Positions 29,835 to 41,254 of a stretch of 64,000 nt of DNA are shown here, one piece after another. The notes under the pieces were generated by a model, which worked only from the letters and a program-made list of their open reading frames with translations, was not told where the DNA came from and ran no database searches. Origin of the DNA: Triticum aestivum (lineage: Eukaryota; Streptophyta; Magnoliopsida; Poales; Poaceae); assembly GCF_018294505.1 (NCBI RefSeq), contig NC_057807.1:163256304-163320303 (forward strand). The letters run 5' to 3'. The stretch's first letter is position 1. Each line of letters starts with the position of its first letter. The translations under genes were made by a program, and so were the position numbers.

Positions 29835-31150
29835 TTTAGTCAACAAATGATTCTGACATGTTTGCCGTTGGATTTACATCCAACGACCGGCATCCATTTT
29901 CAATCTCTCGTCTTGTTCCTCCACCGCTGCCGGGACCACCTCACGCCTCCTGCTGCTAGCAGCTCTGCTTAGCACGCTTCGCTATTAAGCGCTACTCCAC
30001 CGTTGGCCAGGCCATCCCTCCACCCCTCCACACCTCCTGTTCTTCTCCACCGACTGCCGAACCACACCGCACTAGAACCAGTTAACCCTCGTACACCCCT
30101 CCGTATGTGACTCTACTCCCGCATCTTCCCATCTCCGGCTCGTTGCTGTCCGGGGCCTCGCCATCGTCCACCACCTTGGATGCGCTCGGTGCAGCGTGGT
30201 CAACATGGTTAAAGAACGACACCATCGGAAGTAGACTGTGCGTGGAGAGGCTGACAGCTGGGTCCACGGCCGCACACAAGGAAATGCCTCCTTATTACGC
30301 GCAAAATAATGATTCCTCCACCTGACATCTGGGACCCACCGGAAGGGCCTGTGTATTTCGCGAAAAAGGGTGCCCCCCGCTGACAGGTCGGACCCACCAG
30401 CTATCTTCGCATGCAAGGAAGCGCCTCCTTATTACGCACAAAAAAAATCAATACTCCCCCTGCCAACTGGAACCCAGCATAGTGGGAGGCTTACTTGTGG
30501 GCCTACCAAGTTGACGGGGACGGAGGGCTTTGTCAACTTAGTCAATATGAACGATTCTAGCTCCTGTTACCATACGATGTTCATCCAACGGCCGTAGTGC
30601 TTCTTCAGCCTCTGGTCTTCTTGCTCCAGCTGCCCAAACTAGCATCGGTCGTGCCGCGTGCTCCTTCCTCTCGTGGCCAGTTGTGATGCCGCGGAGGCCT
30701 CACCGCCCCCTACTACTCCCACCGCTGGCCAGGCCATCCCTCTACTCACCCACACCCCCTGTTATTCTGCCGCGGCATCAGCCTCACACCGCAGCCGAAC
30801 CAGTGAACCCTCGTACTTCTCTTCATGTTGGCATCCACTGCTGCGTCTTCCCGGCTCCATGTCGTCCCCTTCCTAGGCCTCGCCGTCGTCCACCGCCGTG
30901 GTGCTCTCGGCGCGGCGTGGTCAATGTGGTCAATGACCGAATTCCATCGGAAGAGTACTGTACGTGGAGAGGCTGACAGCTGGGTCCACGGCAGCCGCAA
31001 GGAAGTGCCTCCTTATTACGCGGAAAATAATGATTCCTCCACCTGACAGCAGGGACCCACCGGACGGGCCACCGTATTTTGTGAAAAAAACGTTTCCCCT
31101 GACTGTTGGGACCTACCAACTGCATCTTCGCACGTAAGGAAGTGCGTCCA
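29835..31150 (+). repeat. Two approximately 660-bp direct repeats, CACTA-2 right subterminal region
   Basis: 29835-30520 and 30530-31150 align in order: GTCAA(T/C)TTAGTCAA, CATCCAACG(A/G)CCG, GGCCAGGCCATCCCTC, CCCTCGTAC, CCATCGGAAG, GAGAGGCTGACAGCTGGGTC, AATAATGATTCCTCCACCTG and CGCA-GCAAGGAAG. Similarity is patchy, strongest over the last 250 bp. Shorter repeats of the final part (GACCCACCAGCTACATCTTC, GCAAGGAAGTGCGTCC) continue to about 31320. ORFs in this stretch are not conserved between copies. Confidence 0.8.
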
Positions 31151-31320
31151 TATTACGGGCAAAAAAATGATTCGCCCCCTGACTGCTGGGACCCACGAGC
31201 TACATCTTCGCACGCAAGGAAGTGCGTCCGGGCAAAAAAAACGATTCGCCCACCTGAATACTAGGACCCACCAGCTACATCTTCGCACGCAAGGAAGTGC
31301 CTGACAGTCAGGACCCACCT

Positions 31321-32857
31321 GGTCGAAGCGTACGTAGCGTTATCATTCTGGTCGGGAACGTGTACGTACATACTGGTCGTTTTAGAGGCGCGCACGTGTC
31401 GTAGTAGAGGCGCGCACATAGCATGTACACGTACGTACAATGGCCAGGGTGCAAGAGAGAAAATACGGCCACGTACGTACATACGGGCAGGTCTCGAACA
31501 CCTACTCGCGCATACGTACGGCCAGGGCTCGTGTAGATGGCTGGGTCGGAACGAAGAAACAACGTCATCGTCGTGTTCTTGGGGAGGCAACGGAATGCGT
31601 CGTGTTCATGGGGAGGCAATGGAATGCATCGTGTTCATGGGGAGGCAACAGAATGCGCCGTGTTCATTGGGAGGCAACGGAACGCGTGGGAGCCAACCGA
31701 CTGGGTCGGAACGGAATGCATGGTCGTGTTCATCGGGAGGGCTTGGACGAAACAGGCGATGGAAACGAGGCATTGTGTACTGCAGAACGGAGTAAACGGC
31801 CTTGTGTTTGACCGGCCAGGTTCGAAACGGGATCCTGTTCATCGGGAGGGGTCTGGCGTACCGCAAAACGGAGGAAACGGACCTCCTACGGTCGAAACGG
31901 GGGTCCTGTTGATTGAGAGGGGTGTGGCGTACCATAAAACGGAGGAAACGGACCTCCTACGGTTGAAATGGGGGTCCTGTTGATCGGGAGGGGTGTGGCG
32001 TACCGCAAAACGGACGAAACAAACTTGTGTTGGAGCGCTACGGTCGAAACGGGGGTTCTCTTCATCAGGAGGGGTGTGGCGTACCGCAAAACGGGACTCC
32101 ACGGGATACTGTTCTTCTCCACCGTCGACCTCCTCCAGCCTCCACAGGTTACCGTCGACCACCTCCAGCCTCCATGGGCTCCTGTTCATCCAGCCTCCAC
32201 CGCGCACTAATCCACCGGCTACTGTTCAACCACCCCTCCACGGGCACCCCTCCACCCTCTACTGTTCATCCAGCCCTCCACACCATGGGGTCTTGTTCAT
32301 CCAGAGGCAACACCATAGGGTCCTGCATCCACCCCCACTGCTCACTGTTCATCCACCCCCCCGCAACGCTCACTGTTCATCCAATCGACCGGCTTCAGTT
32401 AGCAGCAGTAGCGAAGGAATCGCTCGATCGGGTTTAGTTAACAGCCATCGATCAATCGCTCGGGTTTAGTAACGCGTAGCCTGCAGTGCAATCACTTGGG
32501 TTCAGTTAGAGCCCAACGCCTCGCTCGGGTTCAGTTAGAGCCAATGCCTCACACACGCGCGTACGTGTACGAGAGAAACGCGCATCACTTGGCCCCTGAC
32601 CTCCCACCATAACCGAGAACTCCCCAAAATTTTCCTCGCGCTCGCTTCTACCACGTTTTTTTTCGATCATGGACGGCCCAAAGAATATCATGTAGCTACG
32701 TCTCCGGCCCGCCCAGGACGAAAAGCCCATTTTCTGTCATGATTTTTTTCATAGAAGTAGGAGCCCACCACATCTATGATGATACCGGGTTTTGTCACAA
32801 TTATCGTCATAGAAGTGTCATATGTATGACAGGAAAAAAATCAGTTCGGCCCAAAAT
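31321..32857. repeat. CACTA-2 right subterminal tandem repeats
   Basis: Three arrays follow one another. At 31575-31690, GTGTTCATGGGGAGGCAACG repeats about four times at 35-37-bp spacing. At 31790-32100, a 75-80-bp unit with AAAACGGAGGAAACGGACCT, GGTCGAAACGGGGGTCCTGT and GGGAGGGGTGTGGCGTACC repeats about four times. At 32100-32400, CTCCAC and CTGTTCATCCA motifs recur. From 32400 to 32560, GGGTTTAGTTA or GGGTTCAGTTAGAGCC repeats four times. No gene. Confidence 0.75.
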
Positions 32858-32885
32858 GTCACGGATGTGTCTTTTTTTTGTAGTG
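32858..32885 (-). repeat. CACTA-2 right terminal inverted repeat
   Basis: TCACGGATGTGT followed by a T-tract and GTAGTG is the reverse complement of the left terminus. The 3-bp duplication TTA follows at 32886-32888 and matches 4041-4043. Confidence 0.9.
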
Positions 32886-32888
32886 TTA

Positions 32889-35800
32889 GAGTCATCCGGA
32901 TCAGTGTCAAAGCTAGCATTGACATAACCATTTACGATGAGCTCTTTGTCACCTCCATAAATGAGAAACATATCCTTATTCCTTTTTAGGTACTTGAGGA
33001 TGTTCTCCAGTGATCCACTCTTGGATTATGTTGGTACCTCCTTGCTAAACTTATAGCAAGGACACATCACTTCTGGTACACAACATAGCATACATGATAG
33101 AACCTATGGTTGAGGCATAGGGAATGACTTTCATTTTCTCTTCATCTTCTGCAGTGGTCGGGCATTGAGTCTGACTCAACTTCACACCTTATAACACAGG
33201 CAAGAACCCTTTCTTTGACCGATCCATTTTGAACTTCTTCAAAACTTTGTCAAAGTATGTGCTTTGTGGAAGTCCTATTAAGCGTCTTGATCTATCTCTG
33301 TAGATCTTGATGCCCAATATATAAGCAGCTTTACCGAGGTCATTCATTGAAAAACTTTTATTCAAGTATCTTTTTATGCTATCCAGAAATTATATATCAT
33401 TCCCAATCAACAATATGTCATCCACATATAATATTAGAAATGCTGCAGAGCTCCCACTCACTTTCTTGTAAATACAGGCTTCTCTGAAAGTCTGTATCAA
33501 ACCATACGCTTTGATCACCTCATCAAAGCGTATATTCCACTCTAAGATGCTTGCACCAGTCCATAAATGGATCGCTAGAGCTTGCACTTTGTTAGCACCT
33601 TTAGGATCTACAAAGCCTTCCAGTTGCATCATATACAACTCTTCTTTAATAAATCCATTAAGGAATGCAATTTTGACGTCCATTTGCCAGATTTCATAAT
33701 CATAAAATGCGGCAATTGCTAACATGATTCGAACAGACTTAAGCATCGCTACGGGTGAGAAAGTATCATCGTAGTCAACTCCTTGAACTTGTCAAAAACC
33801 TTTTGTGACAAGTTGAGCTTTATAGACGGTTACATTACCATCAGCGTCAGTCTTCTTCTTGAAGATCCATTTATTCTCTATGGGTCACCGATCATCGGGA
33901 AAATCCACCAAATTCCACACTTTGTTCTCATACATGGATCCTATCTTAGATTTCATGGCCTCAAGCTATTTATTATAATCTGGGCTCACCATAGCTTCTT
34001 CATAGTTCATAGGTTCGCCATGTTCTAGTAACATGACTTCCAGAACAGGATTACCATACCACTCTCGTGTCGATCAAGTCCCGGTTGACCAACGAAGTTC
34101 GGTAGTAACTTGATCTGAAGTTTCATGATCATCATCATTAGCTTCATCTCTAGTTGGTGTAGGCATCACAGGAACATATTTCTTGGATGAACTACTCTCC
34201 AAATTGAGAGAAGCTACAATTACCTCATCAACCTCTACTTTCCTCCCACTCACTTCTTTCGAGAGAAACTCCTTCTCTAGAAAGCTTCCATTCTTGGCAA
34301 CAAAGATCTTGCCTTCAGATCTGTGGTAGAAGGTGTACCCAATTGTTTCCTTAGGGTATCCTATGAAGATGCACTTCTCCGATTTGGGTTCGAGCTTATC
34401 AGGCTGAAGCCTTTTGACATAAGTGTCGCAACCCCAAACTTTAAGAAAGGACATCTTAGGTTTATAGCCAAACTACACTTCATACGGTGTCGTCTCAATG
34501 GATTTTGATGGTGCCCTAATTAACGTGAATGCAGCTTTCTCTAATGCATAACCCCAAAACAATAGTGGTAAATCGATAAGAGACATCATAGATCGCACCA
34601 TATCTAATAAAGTACGGTTAAGATGTTCGGACACACCATTACGCGGTGGTGTTCCAGGTGGCGTGAGTTGTGAAACAATTCCACATGGTTTTAAATGAAG
34701 GTCAAACTTGTAACTCAAAGATTCACCTCCGCGATAAGATCCTAGAAACTTTATTTTCTTGTTACAATGATTCTCGACTTCACTCTAAAATTCTGTGAAC
34801 TTTTCAAATGTTTCAGACTTGTGTTTCATTAAGTAGATATACCCATATCTGCTCAAATCATCTGTGAAGGTCAGAAAATAATGAGACCCGCCGCGAGCCT
34901 CAACATTCATTGGACCGCATACATTGGTATGTATTACTTCCAATAAGTCATTGGCTCGCTCCATTGTTCTGGAGAACGGAGTTTTAGTCATCTTGCCCAT
35001 GAGGCATGGTTCGCAAGTATCAAATGATACATAATCAAGTGATTCCAAAAGTCCATCTGGATGGAGTTTCTTCATGCGTTTTACACCAATATGACCTAAA
35101 CGGCAGTGCCACAAATATGTTGCACTATCATTATCAACTTTGCATATTTTGGCGTCAACATTATGAATATGTGTATCACCACAATCAAGATTCAACAAAA
35201 ATAGACCACTCTTCAATGGTGCATGACCATTAAAGATATTACTCATATAAGTAGAACAACCATTATTCTCTGATTTAAATGAATAACCGTCTCACACTAA
35301 ACAAGATCTAGATATAATGTTCATGCTCAACATTGCCACCAAATAATAATTATTCAGGTCTAAAACTAATACCGAAGGTAGATGTAGAGGTAGCGTGCCG
35401 ACAACGGTCACATCAGCCTTGGAACCATTCCCGACGCGCATTGTCACCTCGTCCTTAGCCGACCTTCGTTTAATACGTAGTCCCTGTTTCGAGTTACAAA
35501 TATGAGCAACCGAACCGGTATCAAATACCCAGGCACTATTACGAGCATTAGTAAGGTACACATCAATAACATGTATATCAAATATACCTTTGTTCACTTT
35601 GCCATCCTTCTTATCCGCCAAATACTCTGGGCAGTTCCTCTTCTAGTGACCAGTCCCTTTGCAGTAGAAGCACTTAGTTTCAAGCTTTGGGTCCAGCTTT
35701 GGGCTTCTTCTCGGGAGTGGCAACTTGCTTGCCATTCTTCTTGAAGTTCCCCTTCTTTCCCTTGCCCTTTTTCTTGAAACTAGTGGTATCGTTAACCATC

Positions 35801-36426
35801 AACACTTGATGCTCCTTCCTGATTTCTACCTCCGCAACTTTGAGCATTGCAAAGAGCTCTAGAATAGTCTTTTCCATCCCTTGCATATTATAGTTCATCA
35901 CGAAGCCTTTGTAGCTTGGTGGCAGTGATTGGAGAACTCTATCAATGACACAATCATCAGGAAGATTACCTCCCAACTGAGTCAAGTGATTATGATATCC
36001 AGACATTCTAAGTATGCGTTCACTGAAAGAACTGTTCTCCTCCATCTTGCAGCTATAGAACTTGTTGGAGACTTCATATCTCTAAACTCGGACATTGTCT
36101 TGAGATACTAACTTCAATTCTTGGAACATCTCATATGGTCCATGACGTTTAAAACGTCTTTGAATTCCCGATTCTAAGCCATAAAGCATGGCACACTGAA
36201 CTATCGAGTACTAATTAGATCGAGCTTGCTAGGCATTCATAACATCAGCATCTGCTCCAACAGTAGGCGTTTCACCTAGCGGTGCATCAAGGACATAATT
36301 CTTCTGTGCAACAATGAGGATAATCCGGAAGTTACGGACCCAGTCTGTGTAGTTGCTACCATCATCTTTCAACTTGGCTTTCTCTAGGAACAGATTAAAA
36401 TTCATGGGAACGGTAGCACATGCCAT
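32889..36426 (-). pseudogene. Copia-B gag-pol polyprotein, heavily broken
   Basis: Gag starts at ATG 36426 (MACATVPMNFNLFLEKAKLK). A zinc knuckle CFYCKGTGH is present near 35670 but its next Trp codon is TAG. Protease keeps WVFDTGSVAHIC at about 35520. The integrase finger HCRLGHIG ... CEPC and its downstream Glu (RNGVSE) are present. Reverse transcriptase keeps QMDVK, AFLNGF and LYVDDILLIGND (about 33430). Stops occur at about 36229, 35680, 35292, 34785, 34473 and 33390. At 33560-33610 two compensating frameshifts replace the expected KLQRSIYGLVQASRS with unrelated residues. The coding end abuts CACTA-2. Nothing here could make an active polyprotein. Confidence 0.9.
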
Positions 36427-37661
36427 TGATCTACTACATAGATATGCAAAAACTACTAAGACTAAGTTCATGATAAATTAAGTTCAAAATCGTATTACTT
36501 AAGAACTCCCACTTAGATAGGCATCCCTCAAGTCATCTAAATGATACATGATCCAAATCAACTATACCGTGTCCGATCATCACGTGACATGGAGTAGTCA
36601 TCAATGGTGAACATCTCTATGTTGATCATATCTACTATATGATTCACGTTCGACCTTTCGGTCTCCAGTGTTCCGAGGGCATGTTTGTACATGCTCGGCT
36701 CGTCAAGTTTAACCTGAGTATTCCGCATGTGCAAAACTGTCTTGCACCCATTGTATGTGAATGTAGAGCCTATCACACCCAATCATCACGTGGTGTCTCA
36801 GCACGAAGAACTGTCGTAGCGGTCCATACTCAGGGAGAACACTTATACCTTGAAATTCAGTTAAGGGATCATCTTATAATGCTACCACCGTACTAAGCAA
36901 AATAAGATGCATAAAAGATAAACATCACATGCAATCAAAATATGTGACATGATATGGCCATCATCATCTTGTGCTTTTGATCTCCATCTCCAAAGAATCG
37001 TCATGATCTCCATCGTCACTGGCTCGACACCTTATCTCCATTGTAGTGTCGTGGTCATCTCGCCAACTATTGCTTCTACAACTATCACTACCGCTTAGTG
37101 ATAAAGTAAAGCAATTACATGGCGTTTGCATTTCCTACAATAAAGCGACAACCATAAGGCTCCTGCCAGTTGCCGATAACTTCTACAAAACATGATCATC
37201 TCATACAATAGCGTATATCACATCATGTCTTGACCATATCAAATCACAAGCATGCCCTGCAAAAACAAGTTACATGTCCTCTACTTTGTTGTTGCAAGTT
37301 TTACGTGGCTGCTATAGGCTTCTAGCAAGAACCGTTCTTACCTACGACACAAAACCACAACAGTTATTTATCAAGTTTGTTGTTTTAACCTTCAACAAGG
37401 ACCGGCCGTAGTCAAATTCGATTCAACTAAAGTAGGAACAACAGACACCCGCCAGTCACCTTTATGCAAAAAGTTGCATGTTTGTCGGTGGAACCGGTCT
37501 CATGAACGTGGTCATGTAAGGTTGGTCCGGGCCGCTTCATCCAACAATACCGCCGAATCAAAATAAGATATTGGTGGTAAGCAGTATGATGATCACCGCC
37601 CACAACTCTTTGTGTTCTACTCGTGCATATCATCTATGCATAGACCTGGCTCAGATGCCAC
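36427..37661 (-). other. Copia-B leader with primer binding site
   Basis: About 1.2 kb of untranslated leader, similar to Copia-A 56070-57302 in inverted orientation. The primer site reads TGGCATCTGAGCC on the minus strand at about 37660-37648, a variant of the tRNA-Met site. Short ORFs on either strand are incidental. Confidence 0.75.
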
Positions 37662-39279
37662 TGTTGGGGAACATAGAATGCAATTTCAAAAAAATTCCTA
37701 CGTTCACGCAAGATCTATCTAGGAGATCCATAGCAACAAAAGGGGGAGAGCATCTTCATACCCTTGAAGATCGCTAAGAGGAAGCGTTTATCAACGTGGT
37801 TGATGTAGTCGTACACATTCACGATCCGTCCCAATCAAGTACTGAATGTATGGCACCTCCACGTTCAGCTCGATGACGTCCTCGCCTTCTTGATCCAGCA
37901 AGACGAGCGAAGTAGTAGATGAGTTCCAGCAGCACGACGGTGTGGTGACGGTGTTGGTGAAGAACAATCTCCGCAGGGCTCTACCTAAGCACTATGGAAA
38001 CTATGACGGAGGATAAACTATAGTGGACGGGGTTGCCGGCACATGGCTTGGTGAATCTTGATGTGTCTTTGGTGCTAGACCTGCCCCTCTATTTATATGT
38101 TGAGCCCTGGGGTAAAAAATTGGAGCAAAATCATCCTCAAAGTCGGTTTGCCCGAAAGGCAAGAGTCCCACTCGGACTCCAGGACCAAATGCCACAATCC
38201 TTGGCGTCTGGCCCAGGGCCAGACGCCAGGGTCTCCGGCGTTTGGCCTCTAACCTCCGCAAAACTTTCTTTTGCACCGACCTATAGCCCCGTGGGCCTGA
38301 AACCATGGCCTAACCATATCATCCAATATATGAATATTTACCTCCAGACCATTCTGGAGCTCCTCGTCATGTCTGCGATCTCATCTGGGACCCCTAACAA
38401 CATTAGGTCACCAACGTACATAACTCATATAATACTATATCATCAACGAATGTTATGCGTGTTGACCCTACGGGTTCGAGAACTATGTAGACATGACCGA
38501 GACACCTGTCCGGTCCATAACCAACAGTGGGACCTGGATGCCCATATTGGCTCCTAGATATTCTATGAAGCTCTTTATCAGTCTAACCTTATGACAACAT
38601 ATGACATTCCCTTTGTCTATCGGTATGTTACTTGCCCGAGATTCGATCGTTGGTATCTTCATAACTAGTTCAATCTCATTACCGGCAAGCCATTTTACTC
38701 GTTCCGTAATACATAATCCTACAACTAACTCATTAGTCACTTTGCTTGCAAGGCTTCTTATGATGTGTATTGTCGAGAGGGCCCAGAGATACCTCAAATC
38801 CTAATCTCGATCTATGCCAACCCAACAAACACCTTCGGAGATACCTGTAGAGCATCTTTATAATCACCAAGTTACGTTGTGATGTCTGATAGCACATAAG
38901 GCATTCCTCCGGTATCCGGGAGTTGCATAATCTCATAGTTAGAGGAATATGTATTTGACATGAAGAAAGCAATAGCATTAAAACTGAATGATCATTATGC
39001 TAAGAAAACGGATGGGTCTTGTCCATCACATCATTCTCCTAATGATGTGATTTCATTCATCGAATGACAACACATGTCTATGGTTAGGAAACTTAACCAT
39101 CTTTGATCAACGAGCTAGTCTAGTAGAGGCTTACTAGGGACACAATATTTTATCTATGTATCCACACATGTATCAAGTTTCTGGTTAATACAATTCTAGC
39201 ATGAATAATAAACATTTATCATGAATAAGGAAATATAAAATAACAACTTTATTATTGCCTCTAGGGCATATTTCCTTCA
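37662..39279 (-). repeat. Copia-B 5' LTR
   Basis: It begins on the minus strand at 39279 with TGAAGGAAATATGCCC and ends at 37662 with CCCCAACA. The 1618-bp length is a little shorter than the Copia-A LTRs. The minus-strand promoter-U5 region (about 38120-38000) holds the GC-rich part. Confidence 0.92.
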
Positions 39280-39281
39280 GT

Positions 39282-39481
39282 TGTCATGCCGACCAAGCCA
39301 ATGCCTGGGGCGGGAGGCGTCTCAGAGGCGCAACCCTATACCAGGGCGGCCTTGCCGCCCCATGACGTCTGGCAAGGCATGCCAATAGTAACCAACAGTC
39401 GGTCGTACCCGCGCCCGACGGCCCCGGTATAGCCTGCACCCAATGGACCCGGCAAGACCCGCACCCGGCGAACCCGGCAGA
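39282..39481 (+). repeat. Truncated gypsy LTR, left piece
   Basis: It starts TGTCATGCCGACCAAGCC next to the Copia-B end and breaks at the Gypsy-D insertion. GC-rich, with repeats of CCCGG(C/T)-AA. It continues at 47790. Called an LTR because of its TG start and the promoter-like second half. Confidence 0.55.
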
Positions 39482-41051
39482 TGATACGTCTCCAACGTAT
39501 CTATAATTTTTGATTGTTCCATGCTATTATATTATCTGTTTTGGATGTTTAATGGGCTTTATTATACATTTTTATAATATTTTTGGGACAAACCTATTAA
39601 CCGGAGGCCCGGTCCAAATTGCTGTTCTTTTTGCCTATTTCAGTGTTTCGCTGAAAAGGAATATCAAACGGAGTCCAAACGGAATGAAACCTTCGGGAGA
39701 ATCATTTTTGGAACAAACACAATCCAGGATACTTGGAGCGGATGTCAAGGAAGCAACGAGGTGGCCACGAGGCAGGGAGGCGCGCCCAGGGGGGAAGGCG
39801 CGCCCCTCACCCTTGTGGGCCCCTCATGGCTCCACCGACCTACTTCTTTCGCCTATATATACTCATATACCCCGAAAACATCCAGGAGCACCACGAAACC
39901 CTATTTCCACCGCCGCAACCTTCTGTACCCGTGAGATCCCATCTTGCGGCCTTTTCCGATGCTCCTTCAAAGGGGGAATCGATCATGGAGGGCTTCTACA
40001 TCAACACCATAGCCTCTCCGATGAAGTGTGAGTAGTTTACCTCACACCTTTGGGTCCATAGTTATTAGCTAGATGGCTTGTTCTCTCTCTTTGGATCTCA
40101 ATACAAAGTTATCCTCGATCTTCTTGGAGATCTATTCGATGTAATACTTTTTGCGATGTGTTTGTCGAGATCCGATGAATTGTGGGTTTATGATCAAGAT
40201 TATGTATGAACAATATTTGAATCTCCTCTAAATTCTTTTATGTATGATTTGTTATCTTTGCAAGTCTCTTCGAATTATCAGTTTGGTTTGGCCTACTAGT
40301 TTGATCTTTCTTGCAATGGGAGAAGTGCTTAGCTTTGGGTTCAATCTTGCGGTGTCCTGTCCCAGTGACAGCAGGGGCAGCAAGGCATGCATTGTATTGT
40401 CGCCATCGAGGATAAAAAGATGGGGTTTATATCATATTGCTTGTGTTTATCCCTCTACATCATGTCATCTTGCCTAATGCGTTACTCTGTTCTTATTAAC
40501 TTAATACTCTAGATGCATGTTGGATAGCAGTCGATGTGTGGAGTAATAGTAGTAGATGCAGAATCGTTTCGATCTACTTGTCACGGACGTGATGCCTATA
40601 TACATGATCATGCCTAGATATTCTCATAACTATGCACGTTTCTATCAATTGCTCGACAGAAATTTGTTCACTCACCGTAATACTTATGCTACCTTGAGAG
40701 AAGCCACTAGTGAAACCTATGGCCCCCGGGTCTATTTTCCTTCATATAAGTTTCTGATCTATTTTATTTTGCAATCTTTAATTTCCAATCTATATCATAA
40801 AAATACCAAAAATATTTATCTTATTATCTCTATCAGATCTCACCTTTGCAAGTGGTCATGAAGGGATTGACAACCCCTTTATCGCGTTGGTTCCAAGGTT
40901 CTTATTTGTTTGTGCAGGTACGAGGGATTTGAGTGTAGCCTCCTACTGGATTGATACCTTGGTTCTCAAAAACTGAGGGAAATAGTTATGCTACTTTGCC
41001 GCATAACCCTTTCCTCTTCAAGGGAAAACCAACGCATGCTCAGAGGTAGCA
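39482..41051 (+). repeat. Gypsy-D 5' LTR
   Basis: Starts TGATACGTCTCCAACG, ends CTCAGAGGTAGCA. TATA box CCTATATATACTC at about 39852. No gene. Confidence 0.9.
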
Positions 41052-41062
41052 AGAAGGATTTC

Positions 41063-41080
41063 TGGCGCTGTTGCCGGGGA
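41063..41080 (+). promoter_or_regulatory. Gypsy-D primer binding site (tRNA-Asp type)
   Basis: TGGCGCTGTTGCCGGGGA differs at one position from the 18-nt site complementary to plant tRNA-Asp used by Athila and related gypsy elements. Confidence 0.85.
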
Positions 41081-41254
41081 GTCTACGCACAAGTCAAGAC
41101 ATACCAAGTACCCATCACAAATTCTTATCCCCCGCATTACATTATTTGCCATTTGCCTCTCGTTTTCCTCTCCCCCACTTCACCCTTGCCGTTTTATTCG
41201 CCCTCTTTTTCCCGTTCGCCTCTTTTTTGCTTGCCTCTTTTGTGCTTGTGTGTT

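Larger units (their letters stand above)
4044..32885. mobile_element. CACTA DNA transposon CACTA-2, 28.8 kb including nested insertions
   Basis: The left end begins CACTACAAAAAAAA and continues ACACTTCCGTGA; the right end, read inward on the minus strand, begins CACTACAAAAAAAA and continues ACACATCCGTGA. The element is flanked by TTA at 4041-4043 and TTA at 32886-32888. Deleting it together with one TTA restores the Copia-B RNase H reading frame, which confirms both boundaries. Both subterminal regions carry tandem repeats (left 4750-5440, right 29835-32120). Inside are a minus-strand multi-exon gene, tandemly duplicated exon blocks, a long-inverted-repeat element with a MITE, a divergent unknown gene pair and Copia-C (9.35 kb). 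Without Copia-C it is about 19.5 kb. I see no TNPD-type transposase, so it looks non-autonomous. Confidence 0.9.
32886..39279 (-). mobile_element. Ty1-copia LTR retrotransposon Copia-B, main part (Angela/BARE-related)
   Basis: Minus-strand element reading from its 5' LTR (39279-37662) through primer site, leader, gag, protease, integrase and reverse transcriptase into RNase H, where CACTA-2 splits it; the remainder is at 3220-4043. LTR ends, gene order and protein sequences match Copia-A in this window, so both belong to one family. In wheat such LTRs (AAATATGCCCTAGAGGCAAT) belong to the abundant Angela/BARE/WIS group or a close relative; I cannot fix the name. The target duplication would be GTTGT at 39280-39284, with its partner left of the window. 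Confidence 0.9.

Noticed and set aside
31261..32469. Several 100-150-codon ORFs on both strands
   Set aside because: They run through tandem subterminal repeats of CACTA-2 and repeat the same peptide at the repeat period.
41063..41080. tRNA-like sequence
   Set aside because: Only the 18-nt complement of a tRNA 3' end is present; it is a retrotransposon primer site, not a tRNA gene.
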